DNA of 64,000 nt. It comes from BPIH01 sp042408925. Lineage in GTDB: Bacteria > Chloroflexota > Limnocylindria > Limnocylindrales > CSP1-4. A program made the position numbers and the translations under genes. This document shows, piece by piece, positions 15,199-23,866 of this stretch; positions within the stretch are counted from its first letter, which is position 1; each line of letters opens with the position of its first letter. The notes under the pieces are model-generated. The model was given only the letters and a program-made list of their open reading frames with translations. It was not told the origin of the DNA and searched no databases. The stretch covers positions 52,802 through 116,801 of the forward strand of contig JBHOQO010000012.1 in NCBI GenBank assembly GCA_042408925.1. Direction: 5' to 3'.

Positions 15199-16917
15199 AT
15201 CGGCGGCTCCGGACCATCGGGCGACGGCGGACGGGGGACGACCGGCCGCGGGCTGATCCGCCCAAGCCGCCGCCTCTCGGCCGTTCTCGCCCTCGTCGGG
15301 CTGGCCCTCGCCGGGCTCCTCGGCGGGCTCTCGCTTGGGGCGGTCGGCCCGTCCGGGGCCCTCGGACCGCCCCGCTTCGTCGAGGAGGCAGCAGCCGCCG
15401 GAATCGACCAGGCCTACACCGGCGACTTCGAGTTCTTCGTTGGCGGCGGGGTCGCCGTCCTCGATTGCAACGCCGACGGTCGGCCGGACCTCTACATCGC
15501 CGGCGGGTCATCGCCGGCCGCCCTTTATCGGAACGTGAGCGAGCCCGGCGGGCCGCTGCGGTTCCAGCGCCTCGCCGACCCGGCGACCGACCTCGTCGCG
15601 GTGACCGGGGCCTACCCGCTCGATATCGACGGCGACGGCCGCCAGGATCTCGTCGTCCTCCGCCACGGCGAGAACGTCCTCCTGCGCTCGCTCGGCGACT
15701 GCCGCTTCGAGCGGGCGAACGAGCGGTGGGGCTTCGACGGCGGCGACGCCTGGACGACGGCCTTCTCCGCGACGTACGAGGCCGGATCGACCTGGCCGAC
15801 CCTCGCCTTCGGCAACTACCTCGTCGACACCGACCCCCGGGACGGCTGTGCCCCGGGGGTCCTGGTCCGGCCGAACGAGCGAGGCGACGGCTTCGGCCCG
15901 CCCCTGCCGCTCTCGCCGAGCTGGTGCACGCTCTCTGTCCTGTTCAGCGACTGGGATCGCTCCGGGCGTCGCGATCTCAGGGTCAGCAACGACCGCCACT
16001 ACTATGGCGAGACGAGCGGCGGTCAGGAGCAGCTCTGGCGAATCGAACCCGGGCAGCCGCCCCGGGAGTACACGGCCGCCGACGGCTGGCAGACGCTCCG
16101 GATTTGGGGGATGGGGATCGCCACGTTCGACGTCACCGGCGACGGCTACCCCGAGTACTACCTGACGAGCCAGGGCGACAACAAGCTCCAGACCCTGGCG
16201 GCCGGCCCCGACCGGCCGACCTTCACCGACATCGCCCTCCGTCTCGGGGTCACCGCCCACCGCCCCTACGTCGGCGACACGACCCTCGCCTCGACGGCCT
16301 GGCATCCCGAGTTCGAGGACGTCAACAACGACGGCGTCGTCGACCTCTTCGTCTCGAAGGGGAACGTCGAAGCGCAGCTCGACTTCGCCGAGCGCGATCC
16401 GAGCGATCTCCTCCTCGGTCTCCCCGACGGCACGTTCCGGGAGACCGGTTCGGAGGCGGGGATCGACCGCTTCGCCCGCTCTCGCGGGGCGGCCCTCGTC
16501 GACCTCAACGCCGACGGCCTCCTCGACCTCGTCGTCGTGAACCGACGGGAGAACGTCTTTGTGTGGCGGAACGTCGGGGCCGGGACGCCCGACCGTCCGG
16601 CGCCGATGGGCCACTGGCTCGAGGTCCGCCCGCTCGACTCCGGCGGCCCGAACCGGGACGCCATCGGGGCCTGGCTCGAGGTCCGGGTCGGCGATCGGGT
16701 GATCCGCCGAGAGCGGACCCTCGGCGGCGGCCACGCCAGCGGTGCCCTCGGGCCGATCCACGTGGGGCTCGGCGCGGCGACGAGCGCCGACGTCCGGGTC
16801 GAGTGGCCCGACGGCACCTGGAGCCCGTGGCAGCCGGTCGCGGCGGACGCCCTCGTCGTCATCGACCGCGCCAGGCCCGGCGTCGAGCGGACCCCGCTGC
16901 CCGCCGCCTCCCCGTAG
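15199..16917 (+). CDS. Secreted FG-GAP/VCBS-repeat protein with ASPIC/UnbV domain
   Basis: The product (about 572 residues) has a hydrophobic N-terminal segment (LALVGLALAGLLGGLSL), then repeated FG-GAP/VCBS-type motifs with DxDxDG calcium-binding loops (DCNADGRPDLY, DIDGDGRQDLV, DVTGDGYPEYY, DVNNDGVVDLF, DLNADGLLDLV). It ends in an ASPIC/UnbV domain (RDAIGAWLEVRVG, VEWPDGTWSPW). It is a CRTAC1-like beta-propeller protein, probably extracellular; its role is unknown. No ATG, GTG or TTG occurs in frame before the signal sequence. The position given is an ATC eight bases after AGGAGG (15185-15190). This is either a non-standard start or a sign of a sequence change. Upstream lies the Gfo/Idh gene, 34 bp away. 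Confidence 0.75.
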   Translation: MGGSGPSGDGGRGTTGRGLIRPSRRLSAVLALVGLALAGLLGGLSLGAVGPSGALGPPRFVEEAAAAGIDQAYTGDFEFFVGGGVAVLDCNADGRPDLYIAGGSSPAALYRNVSEPGGPLRFQRLADPATDLVAVTGAYPLDIDGDGRQDLVVLRHGENVLLRSLGDCRFERANERWGFDGGDAWTTAFSATYEAGSTWPTLAFGNYLVDTDPRDGCAPGVLVRPNERGDGFGPPLPLSPSWCTLSVLFSDWDRSGRRDLRVSNDRHYYGETSGGQEQLWRIEPGQPPREYTAADGWQTLRIWGMGIATFDVTGDGYPEYYLTSQGDNKLQTLAAGPDRPTFTDIALRLGVTAHRPYVGDTTLASTAWHPEFEDVNNDGVVDLFVSKGNVEAQLDFAERDPSDLLLGLPDGTFRETGSEAGIDRFARSRGAALVDLNADGLLDLVVVNRRENVFVWRNVGAGTPDRPAPMGHWLEVRPLDSGGPNRDAIGAWLEVRVGDRVIRRERTLGGGHASGALGPIHVGLGAATSADVRVEWPDGTWSPWQPVAADALVVIDRARPGVERTPLPAASP

Positions 16918-16932
16918 CTCGCCGCCGGCAGG

Positions 16933-19392
16933 TCAGCGGTCCTCCGGCGTCGGCTCCCGGCCGAGGGGCTGGGGTTGGCCGGCGTCCGGGCGTGCCTCGC
17001 CGGTCGGCGCCCGGCGACGGAGACGGGCGACCTCGACGGCGGTCAGGAAGTGGCGGCGGGTCGGGACCTCGACCGGGTCGCCGATGAGGTCGAGACCCGC
17101 CGCCAACGGGCGGTCGGCGGAGGAGGTACCGACCGAGAGGGTGATTCGCCCCGGTTCGACGATCCGCCGGTAGTCGACGCCGACGTGCGCGAACTGCTCG
17201 GCGTGGAGCGTGAAGCGGATCTCGGCCGCCTCGCCCGGCTCGAGCCGCAGGCGGGCGAAGCCGCAGAGCTCGACGATCGGCCGGGCGACGCCGGCCTCCT
17301 CGTCACGGGCGTAGAGCTGGACGACCTCCTCGCCGACCCGTGCGCCCACGTTCTCGATGCGGACGCGGGCCACGACGACCCCGTCGAGGGTCGGAATGGC
17401 CGGCCGATCGAGCTCGAAGTCCGAGAGGACGAACGACGTGTACGAGCGACCGAAGCCGAACGGCCAGCGTGGGCCCGCCGGCCCGTCGACGTAGTCGCCC
17501 CGGGGATTCGAGCGCCCGCCCGACGGGTGGTGCCGGTATGCATACGGAGCCTGCCCGACGTCGCGAAGCATCGAGATCGGGAGCTTGCCGCCCGGCGGCT
17601 CCCGGCCGGTCAGGATGTCGGCGAGGGCGTCGGGCCCGTAGTCTCCGGGAACCCAGGCGAGGACGACGGCAGCGGCGCGCCGGGCGGCGGCCTCGAGGGC
17701 GAGGGGGCGGCCGCTCACGACGACGAGGACGACGGGCGTCCCGGTCGCCGCGACCGCCTCGAGGAGCTCCTCCTGACGGCCGAGGAAGCCGAGGCCTCGG
17801 CGGTCGCGGAACTCGCCGGTCGTGGCATCGTCGGTGAGGCCCGATCGTTCGCCGAGGACGAGGATCGCGACCTCGGAGACGCGGGCGAGGGCGACCGCGT
17901 CGGCGATCTCGGCGTCACTCCCGTCGCGGAGCCCCGTCCCACGGGCGTGTCGAACCCGGTCGGCGCCGAGGGCGTCGCGCAGCGCGGTGAGGATCGTTCG
18001 CCGGCCGTCGCCGATGGGCTCCGGCGCGACTCCCTCGAGGGCGTCGGCGCCGAAGACGGGTCGGTTCCGCGGGTCGAGGAGGGTCTCGATGTGGAGCGGA
18101 TGACTGTAGTCCCCGAGCAGGTCGCGGGCGCTATCGGCGAGGGGCCCGATGACGGCGATCGGTCCCGCCGGTCGCCGGCCGTCGGTCGCCGCGTCGTCGA
18201 GGGGAAGGATGCCGTCGTTCTCGAGGAGGACGATGGAACGAGCAGCAAGGCGCCGGCCGAGCTGCTCCTCGGCGATGGCGAGCGCGGCCAGGTCGCGGGC
18301 GCTCGGCGGCTCGACGTAGGGGCGCTCGAAGAGCCCGAGACGAACCTTCATCTCCAGGATCCGGGCGGCGGCCGCGTCGACGGCGCTCTCGGGAACTCGG
18401 CCCTCGAGGACCGCCCGACGGAGCGGCTCGCCGTAGGCGACGGATCGCGGCAGCTCCTGATCGACGCCGGCGTGGAGGGCGAGCGCGGCAGCTTCCCCGA
18501 GATCGTGGGTCAAGCGGTGGTGATCGACGAGCTGTTCGATCCCGACGTAGTCCGAGGACACGATCCCCTCGAAGCCCCACTCGCCACGGAGGATGTCCGT
18601 CAGGAGGACCCGCGAGGCGTGGCAGGGCAGCCCGTCGACCTCGCAATACGCCGGCATGACCGCCCCGAGCCCGGCGCCGCGAACGGCAGCCTCGAAGGGA
18701 AGGAGCTGCTCGTCGCGGAGCTCCCGCCAGCCGACGTGGACGGGCGCCTGGTTCAGGCCACCCTCGCCGAGACCGTGGCCGACGAGGTGCTTGCCCGTCG
18801 CCAGGACCCCCTCGCCGAGATCCCGACCCTGAATACCTCGGATGTAGGCGAGGCCCATGACCGTGGCGAGGTACGGGTCCTCCCCGTACGTTTCCTCGAT
18901 CCGGCCCCAGCGGGGGTCGCGGGCGACGTCGAGGACCGGGGCGAGGGCCTGGTGGGCTCCGACGAGGCGCATCCGCCGCCGGATCGTCGCCGCGACGGCC
19001 TCGACGAGCTCGGGGTCCCACGTCGCGGCTGCGCCGAGCGACTGCTGGAAGACCGGCGCGCCGCGGGCGAGCAGCCCGTGGAGCGTCTCCTCGTGGATGA
19101 GGGCCGGGATCCCGAGGCGGGTCTCCTCGACGAGGAAGCGCTGGATCTCGTTCGCCGCGCGGGCGGCCTCGATCGGGTCGAGGTTCGTCGAGCCGGCGAG
19201 TCGGGACACCGCTCCGAGACCATGGCGGGCGACCGCCGCCAGCCTCGTGGGATCGACCCGGTTGCCTCGGAGGAGCTGGAAGCCCCAGGCGGAACCGAGC
19301 TGGGCAAGCTTCTCCTCGAGCGTCATCCGTGAGAGGAGCGCCCGGACCCGTTTCGAGACTGTGCCCGGGACCGGCCGGGCGGGGATCGCCAT
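16933..19392 (-). CDS. Glycoside hydrolase family 3 (beta-glucosidase/beta-xylosidase type)
   Basis: This 819-residue cytoplasmic enzyme (no signal peptide) hydrolyses beta-linked glucosides or xylosides. The GH3 N-terminal barrel contains DVARDPRWGRIEETYGEDP, KHLVGHG and the nucleophile aspartate in IVSSDYVGIEQL (about residue 281). The C-terminal alpha/beta domain and a fibronectin III-like domain (WPFGFGRSYTSF onward) follow. The ATG at 19392 overlaps the stop of the upstream permease gene by one base (TGATG), which indicates tight coupling. Taking up oligosaccharides through the neighbouring ABC system and cutting them inside the cell is the likely role. Given the esterase and LacI gene nearby, xylo-oligosaccharides are the best guess. 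Glucoside specificity cannot be excluded. Confidence 0.92.
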   Translation of the reverse strand: MAIPARPVPGTVSKRVRALLSRMTLEEKLAQLGSAWGFQLLRGNRVDPTRLAAVARHGLGAVSRLAGSTNLDPIEAARAANEIQRFLVEETRLGIPALIHEETLHGLLARGAPVFQQSLGAAATWDPELVEAVAATIRRRMRLVGAHQALAPVLDVARDPRWGRIEETYGEDPYLATVMGLAYIRGIQGRDLGEGVLATGKHLVGHGLGEGGLNQAPVHVGWRELRDEQLLPFEAAVRGAGLGAVMPAYCEVDGLPCHASRVLLTDILRGEWGFEGIVSSDYVGIEQLVDHHRLTHDLGEAAALALHAGVDQELPRSVAYGEPLRRAVLEGRVPESAVDAAAARILEMKVRLGLFERPYVEPPSARDLAALAIAEEQLGRRLAARSIVLLENDGILPLDDAATDGRRPAGPIAVIGPLADSARDLLGDYSHPLHIETLLDPRNRPVFGADALEGVAPEPIGDGRRTILTALRDALGADRVRHARGTGLRDGSDAEIADAVALARVSEVAILVLGERSGLTDDATTGEFRDRRGLGFLGRQEELLEAVAATGTPVVLVVVSGRPLALEAAARRAAAVVLAWVPGDYGPDALADILTGREPPGGKLPISMLRDVGQAPYAYRHHPSGGRSNPRGDYVDGPAGPRWPFGFGRSYTSFVLSDFELDRPAIPTLDGVVVARVRIENVGARVGEEVVQLYARDEEAGVARPIVELCGFARLRLEPGEAAEIRFTLHAEQFAHVGVDYRRIVEPGRITLSVGTSSADRPLAAGLDLIGDPVEVPTRRHFLTAVEVARLRRRAPTGEARPDAGQPQPLGREPTPEDR

Positions 19393-20282
19393 CAGGCCTT
19401 CACCGATCCGGCGGTGAGGCCGCGGACGATCTGGCGCTCTGCCAGCGCGTAGAAGAGGACGGCCGGGACCATCGAGAGCGACGTGTAGGCGAGGATCCGC
19501 GCCCAGTCGGACGTGTGCTCGGTGCTGAAGTTCATCACGCCCAGGGGAAGCGTCCACTGCTCGGCCCCCTGGAACACGAGGAGGGGCAGGAGGAAGGCGT
19601 TCCAGCTCCCGACGAGGGCGAGGACGCTCACCGTCGCGAGAGCCGGTCGCGAGAGCGGCAGGACCACCCGGATGAAGAAGCCGAAGGTCGAGCACCCGTC
19701 GACCCGGGCGGCGTCCTCCAGCTCCCGCGGGATGCTCTGGAAGAAGGGGCGCAGGACGATGATCGTCAGCGGCAGACCGAAGGCGGCCTGCGGGAGGGCG
19801 ACGCCGAGGGGGTTGCCGATGAGCCCGATCGACCGGAGGAGAACGAAGAGCGGCAGGATCGCGACGGCGATCGGGAAGAGGAGGCCGAGAGTAAAGAGGG
19901 TGTAGAGCGCTTCGCGACCGCGGAAGGGGATCCGGGCGAAGGCGAAGGCGGCCAGTGCGGCGCAGGCGACCCCGAGGGCCACGGTCACGAGGGCAACGAG
20001 GACGCTGTTGCCGAGCTGACGCCAAAACGAGGGGGCGCCGAGGAGCTCGGCGTAGTTCGACCAGACCCACTCCCGGGGCAGGAGCCCGACGCTCCCGACG
20101 AGCTCACCGTTCGTCTTGAAGCCGCCGAAGACGGCGTAGGCGAGCGGCACGATGATGAGGGCGCTGACGAGGCAGCCCAGGAGCCATCGCCCGCCGTAGC
20201 GAAGGACCGCCCGACCAGGATGCGGCCAGCGGGCCGTCGCGGCGCTGGTTTCGCGGCTCGTCGCCGCGACCGACGCTGCCAT
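19392..20282 (-). CDS. Carbohydrate ABC transporter permease, MalG type
   Basis: This 296-residue CUT1 permease has six predicted membrane segments and the EAA loop (ELEDAARVDGCSTFGFFIRVVLPL) that contacts the ATPase. The ATG at 20282 lies five bases after the stop of the MalF-type gene, and its own stop overlaps the GH3 start. No ATPase gene is present in this operon. As in many Gram-positive-type oligosaccharide systems, a shared MsiK-like ATPase encoded elsewhere is presumably used. The substrate is probably a plant-derived oligosaccharide. Confidence 0.9.
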   Translation of the reverse strand: MAASVAATSRETSAATARWPHPGRAVLRYGGRWLLGCLVSALIIVPLAYAVFGGFKTNGELVGSVGLLPREWVWSNYAELLGAPSFWRQLGNSVLVALVTVALGVACAALAAFAFARIPFRGREALYTLFTLGLLFPIAVAILPLFVLLRSIGLIGNPLGVALPQAAFGLPLTIIVLRPFFQSIPRELEDAARVDGCSTFGFFIRVVLPLSRPALATVSVLALVGSWNAFLLPLLVFQGAEQWTLPLGVMNFSTEHTSDWARILAYTSLSMVPAVLFYALAERQIVRGLTAGSVKA

Positions 20283-20287
20283 CCCGG

Positions 20288-21223
20288 TCACCCGCCGAGA
20301 CCGGTCAGCGCGCCCTCGGTGTCCCGGCGGAGGACGTACCGCTGGTAGAGGAGGGCGAAGACGAGGCTGAGTCCGAAGAGGATGACCGAGACGGCGCTGG
20401 CATAGCCCATCTGCTGTCGGACGAACCCGACGTCGACCATGTACGTTGCCATCGTCTCGGAGGCGTGGACCGGGCCGCCGCGGGTCGTCGCCCAGACGAT
20501 GTCGAAGAGCTGGAGCGAGCCGATGATCGACAGGAAGGCGGACACCCGCAGCGTCGGACCGAGGAGCGGAAGCGTGACGTGCCGGAAGACCTGCCACGAT
20601 CCGGCGCCGTCGATCCGGGCCGCCTCCTCGATCTCCGGTGGGATCCCCTGGAGACCGGCGAGGAGGATGATCATGTGGAAGCCAAAGTACTTCCAGCTGA
20701 TCACGACGAAGAGGGTGAACATGACGAGCCCGAGGTCCCCGAACCAGTCGTGGCGGAGCGCCTCGAGGCCGACCGACCCGAGCAGGCTGTTCACGACCCC
20801 CTCGGGCTGGAGGAGCAGATAGAAGAGGATCCCGGTGATCACCTCGGAGATCACGTACGGCAGGAAGAACACGAGCCGGAACACGACTCGGCCCGGAAAC
20901 CGGCTGTTGAGGAAGAGGGCGAGGGCCAGGGAGAAGGGGATCTGGAGGCCCAGGGACAGGATGACGATGAGGAGGTTGTGCCAAACCGCCTGGGCGAAGA
21001 TCGGGGCCGCGACGGCCCGGGCGTAGTTGTCGAGGCCGACGAAGTTCGTGAGCGGCTCGAGCCCGTTCCAGCGGAAGAGGCTGTAGTAGGCACCCTGGAC
21101 GATCGGCAGGAGAACGAAGACGACGTAGAGGCCGAGGGCCGGCAGCAGGAACAGCAGCGGCGTGATCGCGGGGCGCCCCGCTCGGCGGGGACCGGCGACG
21201 CCGCTCATCGTGATCTTCATCAT
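20288..21223 (-). CDS. Carbohydrate ABC transporter permease, MalF type
   Basis: This permease of about 311 residues has six membrane segments, starting with LLFLLPALGLYVVFVLLPI, the family's SLFRWNGLEPLTNFVGLDNY block and the EAA loop (IPPEIEEAARIDGAGSWQVF). ATG 21223 is one of three clustered candidates (21223, 21220 and 21208), so the exact start is uncertain by a few residues. A GTG at 21277 would run into the upstream hairpin and is less likely. It pairs with the MalG-type protein downstream and the binding protein upstream. Confidence 0.88.
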   Translation of the reverse strand: MMKITMSGVAGPRRAGRPAITPLLFLLPALGLYVVFVLLPIVQGAYYSLFRWNGLEPLTNFVGLDNYARAVAAPIFAQAVWHNLLIVILSLGLQIPFSLALALFLNSRFPGRVVFRLVFFLPYVISEVITGILFYLLLQPEGVVNSLLGSVGLEALRHDWFGDLGLVMFTLFVVISWKYFGFHMIILLAGLQGIPPEIEEAARIDGAGSWQVFRHVTLPLLGPTLRVSAFLSIIGSLQLFDIVWATTRGGPVHASETMATYMVDVGFVRQQMGYASAVSVILFGLSLVFALLYQRYVLRRDTEGALTGLGG

Positions 21224-21245
21224 CCCTTCCAGGACTCCCTCGTGG

Positions 21246-21275
21246 GAGCGGGGCCGCCCCCCGACGGCCCCGCTC
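21246..21275 (-). other. Intercistronic hairpin between binding protein and permease genes
   Basis: GAGCGGGGCCG (21246-21256) pairs perfectly with CGGCCCCGCTC (21265-21275) around an 8-base loop. No U-tract follows. It sits between the sugar-binding protein stop (21300) and the MalF-type start, the same location as the hairpin in the xylose operon. A role in protecting or attenuating the message is inferred. Confidence 0.6.
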
Positions 21276-21299
21276 ACTGAGGCACCGACTCCGGCGATC

Positions 21300-22625
21300 C
21301 TATTCGTTCGCCGCCGCGTCGGTGATCGCCTGGCAAACCTGCTCGGGGGTCGACGTCCCGGCGAAGAGGCCGGCCGTCGCGTCGTTGATTGCCGCCCCCA
21401 TCGCCGGTGAGGTCGCCTGGTCGAGGTAGAGCTGGACGAACTGCGCCTTCGCCCGGGCCTCGAGGACGGCCCGCAGCTGCGGGTCGGCGACCGAGGCCTC
21501 GGCTCCCTTCGTCGTCGGCAGGCCGATGTTGTCCTTGCCGATGATCTTCGCGTTGTCGAGGCTCGAGAAGAACTTCAGGAAGTCGATCGCCTCCGGCGGG
21601 GCGTCGCGGCCGACGGCGATGCCGTTGCCGCCGCCGACCCCATCGTTCGGGTCACCCTTACCACCGGCGACGGCCGGGAACGGGAACCAGCCGAGCTTGT
21701 CGCCGATGCCCTGGCCGCTCGTGCTGTTCGAGGCCTGGACCGACGGCGCCCATTGGCCCATGAGCTCCATGGCTGCCTGGCCGTTCCCCATGGCCGCCGC
21801 CTCACCCTTGTCGTACGGGGCGGTCAGGAAGCCGGGCTGGAACGGGTCCTTGGCGACGAGACGGGCGACCTCCTCGCCGGCGCGGCGGCAGGCGTCGGTG
21901 TTCCAGTTCTTGCTCTGGATCATCTGCGTCAGCGTGTCGCGCCCGCCGATCCGGAGAACCAGGTAGGTCCAGAGGTGCATGCCCGGCCACTTGTCCTTGC
22001 CGGCGAGGGCATAGGGGACGATGCCGGCCGCCTTGAGCTTGTCGACGTCGGTCAGCAGCTCATCCCAGGTCGTCGGCGGGGCGCTGATGCCGGCCTTGGC
22101 AAACAGGTCCTTGTTGTACCAGAAGCCGATCATCCCGAGATCCCACGGGATGCCGTACTGGCGCCCGTTGTACTGATAGATGCTGAGGGCACCGGGGTTG
22201 ATCGTGTCCTTCCAGGAGGCGATGTCGTCGGTGATGTCCTTGAGGAGCCCGGCCTCAGCCTGGGCCGCCATCGTTCCGCCGCCCCACGACTGGAAGAGGT
22301 CCGGGACCTGGCCCGACTGCATCGTCGTCTGGAGCTTGGCCTTGAAGGCCTCGTTTTCGAGGATCGTGATCTCGATCTTCACGTTCGGGTGGGCGGCCAT
22401 GTAGGCGTCGGCGATGTTCTGAAAATCGGTCTTGCCCGGATCGCCGGTCGTGATGTGCCACCACTCGATCGTGACCTGCTGCCCGGCCGAGGTCGGTGAC
22501 GCGGGAGCCGACGCCGGGGGCGAGGCTTCGCTGCTCGGCGGGGCGGAAGTGCCGCCGCCACCGCAAGCTCCGAGGACGAGGACGAGGAGTGCCCCCACGG
22601 CACCCAGACGCTGTCGCGATCGCAT
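21300..22625 (-). CDS. Extracellular sugar-binding lipoprotein (CUT1 family)
   Basis: This 441-residue lipoprotein has a signal sequence ending at LVLGAC (lipobox, Cys about 20), then a Ser/Pro/Ala linker. The binding domain begins VTIEWWHITTGDPGK, a typical SBP_bac_1 start for oligosaccharide receptors. Later blocks GIPWDLGMIGFWYNKDLF and FLKFFSSLDNAK fit the family. The ATG at 22625 has GGGAGGCGGAG upstream. It is the first gene of the binding protein-permease-permease-GH3 operon. A strong promoter lies at 22691-22719 with two operator-like palindromes at its start point. Xylobiose or related ligands are suggested by BxlE-like context; this is inference. Confidence 0.9.
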   Translation of the reverse strand: MRSRQRLGAVGALLVLVLGACGGGGTSAPPSSEASPPASAPASPTSAGQQVTIEWWHITTGDPGKTDFQNIADAYMAAHPNVKIEITILENEAFKAKLQTTMQSGQVPDLFQSWGGGTMAAQAEAGLLKDITDDIASWKDTINPGALSIYQYNGRQYGIPWDLGMIGFWYNKDLFAKAGISAPPTTWDELLTDVDKLKAAGIVPYALAGKDKWPGMHLWTYLVLRIGGRDTLTQMIQSKNWNTDACRRAGEEVARLVAKDPFQPGFLTAPYDKGEAAAMGNGQAAMELMGQWAPSVQASNSTSGQGIGDKLGWFPFPAVAGGKGDPNDGVGGGNGIAVGRDAPPEAIDFLKFFSSLDNAKIIGKDNIGLPTTKGAEASVADPQLRAVLEARAKAQFVQLYLDQATSPAMGAAINDATAGLFAGTSTPEQVCQAITDAAANE

Positions 22626-22653
22626 CGCTCCGCCTCCCTTGCTGACGCGAGCC

Positions 22654-22719
22654 CGAAACTTTCGATCTAGCGATCGAAGCTTTCGCGCGCACTCTAGTAC
22701 GGGCGTCCGGCGACGTCAA
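22654..22719 (-). promoter_or_regulatory. Promoter of the second sugar operon with two LacI-type operators
   Basis: On the minus strand TTGACG (22719-22714), a 17-base spacer and TAGAGT (22696-22691) form a near-consensus promoter. Transcription should begin near 22684. Two palindromes overlap and follow this start: CGAAGCTTTCG (22675-22685) and CGAAACTTTCG (22654-22664), with centres 21 bp apart, two helix turns. The GAAASTTTC core resembles operators reported for LacI-family xylan-use repressors in Streptomyces. Repression by the divergent LacI protein is the likely control. Confidence 0.7.
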
Positions 22720-22783
22720 GCCCCTCGCGGCGATCATCGTGCGATCGGACTCGAGTGGCGGCAGTCCTCCCGCGCGGGACTCC

Positions 22784-22800
22784 GAAACTTTCTGTAGACT
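22784..22800 (+). promoter_or_regulatory. lacI-like gene -10 box with overlapping operator
   Basis: GAAACTTTC (22784-22792) repeats the operator core of the divergent operon. It is followed by TAGACT (22795-22800), a good -10 box. Transcription would start about six or seven bases later, at or next to the GTG start codon (22807). The -35 region is weak. Autorepression and a leaderless message are inferred. Confidence 0.5.
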
Positions 22801-22806
22801 CGCTGC

Positions 22807-23862
22807 GTGACCATCACCCTCGGATCTCCCGACAGGACTGCCACGGCTCGGGCGCTCACCATCGCCGACATCGCTCGGGAGGCCGGCGTGTCGGTGGCGA
22901 CCGTATCGAAGGTGATCAACGGGCGGGCCGATGTGTCGGCCGAGACCCGGGCCCGGGTCGAGACGCTCATCCGGGAGCGAGGCTATCGACGCTCGGCGCG
23001 GCGGACCCACGTCGCTCAGCTCGTCGAGGTCGTCTTTCACGAACTGGAGAGCGAGTGGGCACTCGAGATCATCCGAGGTGTCGAGACCGCGGCTCGGGAA
23101 TACGGCCTGGCCGTCGTCCTGTCCGACCTGCAGGGACGCCGGACGGCAGATCGGCGCTGGATCGACGGGGTCCTCGCCCGGCGGCCGACGGGCGTCATCG
23201 CCGTCCTCGCCGATCTCACCGAGGAGGCGCGTGCCCTCCTTCGGACCAGGCGGATCCCGCTCGTCGTCGTCGACCCGACGGGCGAGCCGCTCCACGACAC
23301 GCCGTCCATCGGGGCAACGAACTGGAGCGGCGGGCTGGCGGCGACCCGCCACCTGCTGCGCCTCGGGCATCGCCGGATCGCGGTGATCGCCGGGCCGGCC
23401 CAGATCCTGTGCAGCCGGGCCCGCCTCGACGGGTTTCGGGCGGCGATGGACGAGGCCGGCGTGGCGATCGACCCGAGCCTGATCCGGCATGGGAACTTCC
23501 ACGTCCGGGAGGGGATCCGCGAGGGTCGCGAGCTCCTCCGACTCCCGGAACCGCCGACCGCCATCTTCGCCTTCAATGACCTCCAGGCCCTCGGCGTCTA
23601 TCAGGCGGCGCGGGAGGCGCGCCTCCACATTCCCGACGATCTGAGCGTCGTCGGCTTCGACGACCTGCCGATCGCCCGTTGGGTCGGCCCCCCGCTCACA
23701 ACGGTCCGCCAGCCGCTCCGCGAGATGGCCGCCACGGCGACGAGCCTCGTCGTCCGCCTCGCGGCCGAGGAGGCGCCGGAGCAGACCCGGGTGGAGCTGA
23801 GCACCCAGCTCGTCGTCCGCGAGTCGACGGCGCCGCCGAGGGGCGGGCGGGACGGCGGTTGA
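22807..23862 (+). CDS. LacI family transcriptional regulator
   Basis: This 351-residue repressor has the family helix-turn-helix and hinge near the N-terminus (LTIADIAREAGVSVATVSKVINGRADVSAETRARV), followed by a periplasmic-binding-protein-like sensor domain ending with DDLSVVGFDDLPIARWVGPPLTTVRQP. The start is GTG 22807, with no Shine-Dalgarno and a -10 box ending six bases before it, so the message is probably leaderless. It is divergent from the sugar ABC-GH3 operon, and GAAACTTTC-type sites lie in both promoters. It is followed four bases later by the CE7 esterase gene. A role as xylo-oligosaccharide-responsive repressor is inferred from operator type and neighbours. Confidence 0.92.
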   Translation: MTITLGSPDRTATARALTIADIAREAGVSVATVSKVINGRADVSAETRARVETLIRERGYRRSARRTHVAQLVEVVFHELESEWALEIIRGVETAAREYGLAVVLSDLQGRRTADRRWIDGVLARRPTGVIAVLADLTEEARALLRTRRIPLVVVDPTGEPLHDTPSIGATNWSGGLAATRHLLRLGHRRIAVIAGPAQILCSRARLDGFRAAMDEAGVAIDPSLIRHGNFHVREGIREGRELLRLPEPPTAIFAFNDLQALGVYQAAREARLHIPDDLSVVGFDDLPIARWVGPPLTTVRQPLREMAATATSLVVRLAAEEAPEQTRVELSTQLVVRESTAPPRGGRDGG

Positions 23863-23866
23863 GCCG

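Noticed and set aside
21224..21277. GTG start at 21277 for the MalF-type permease
   Set aside because: It would begin upstream of the intercistronic hairpin and add residues not seen in the family; ATG 21223 or the next ones are better.
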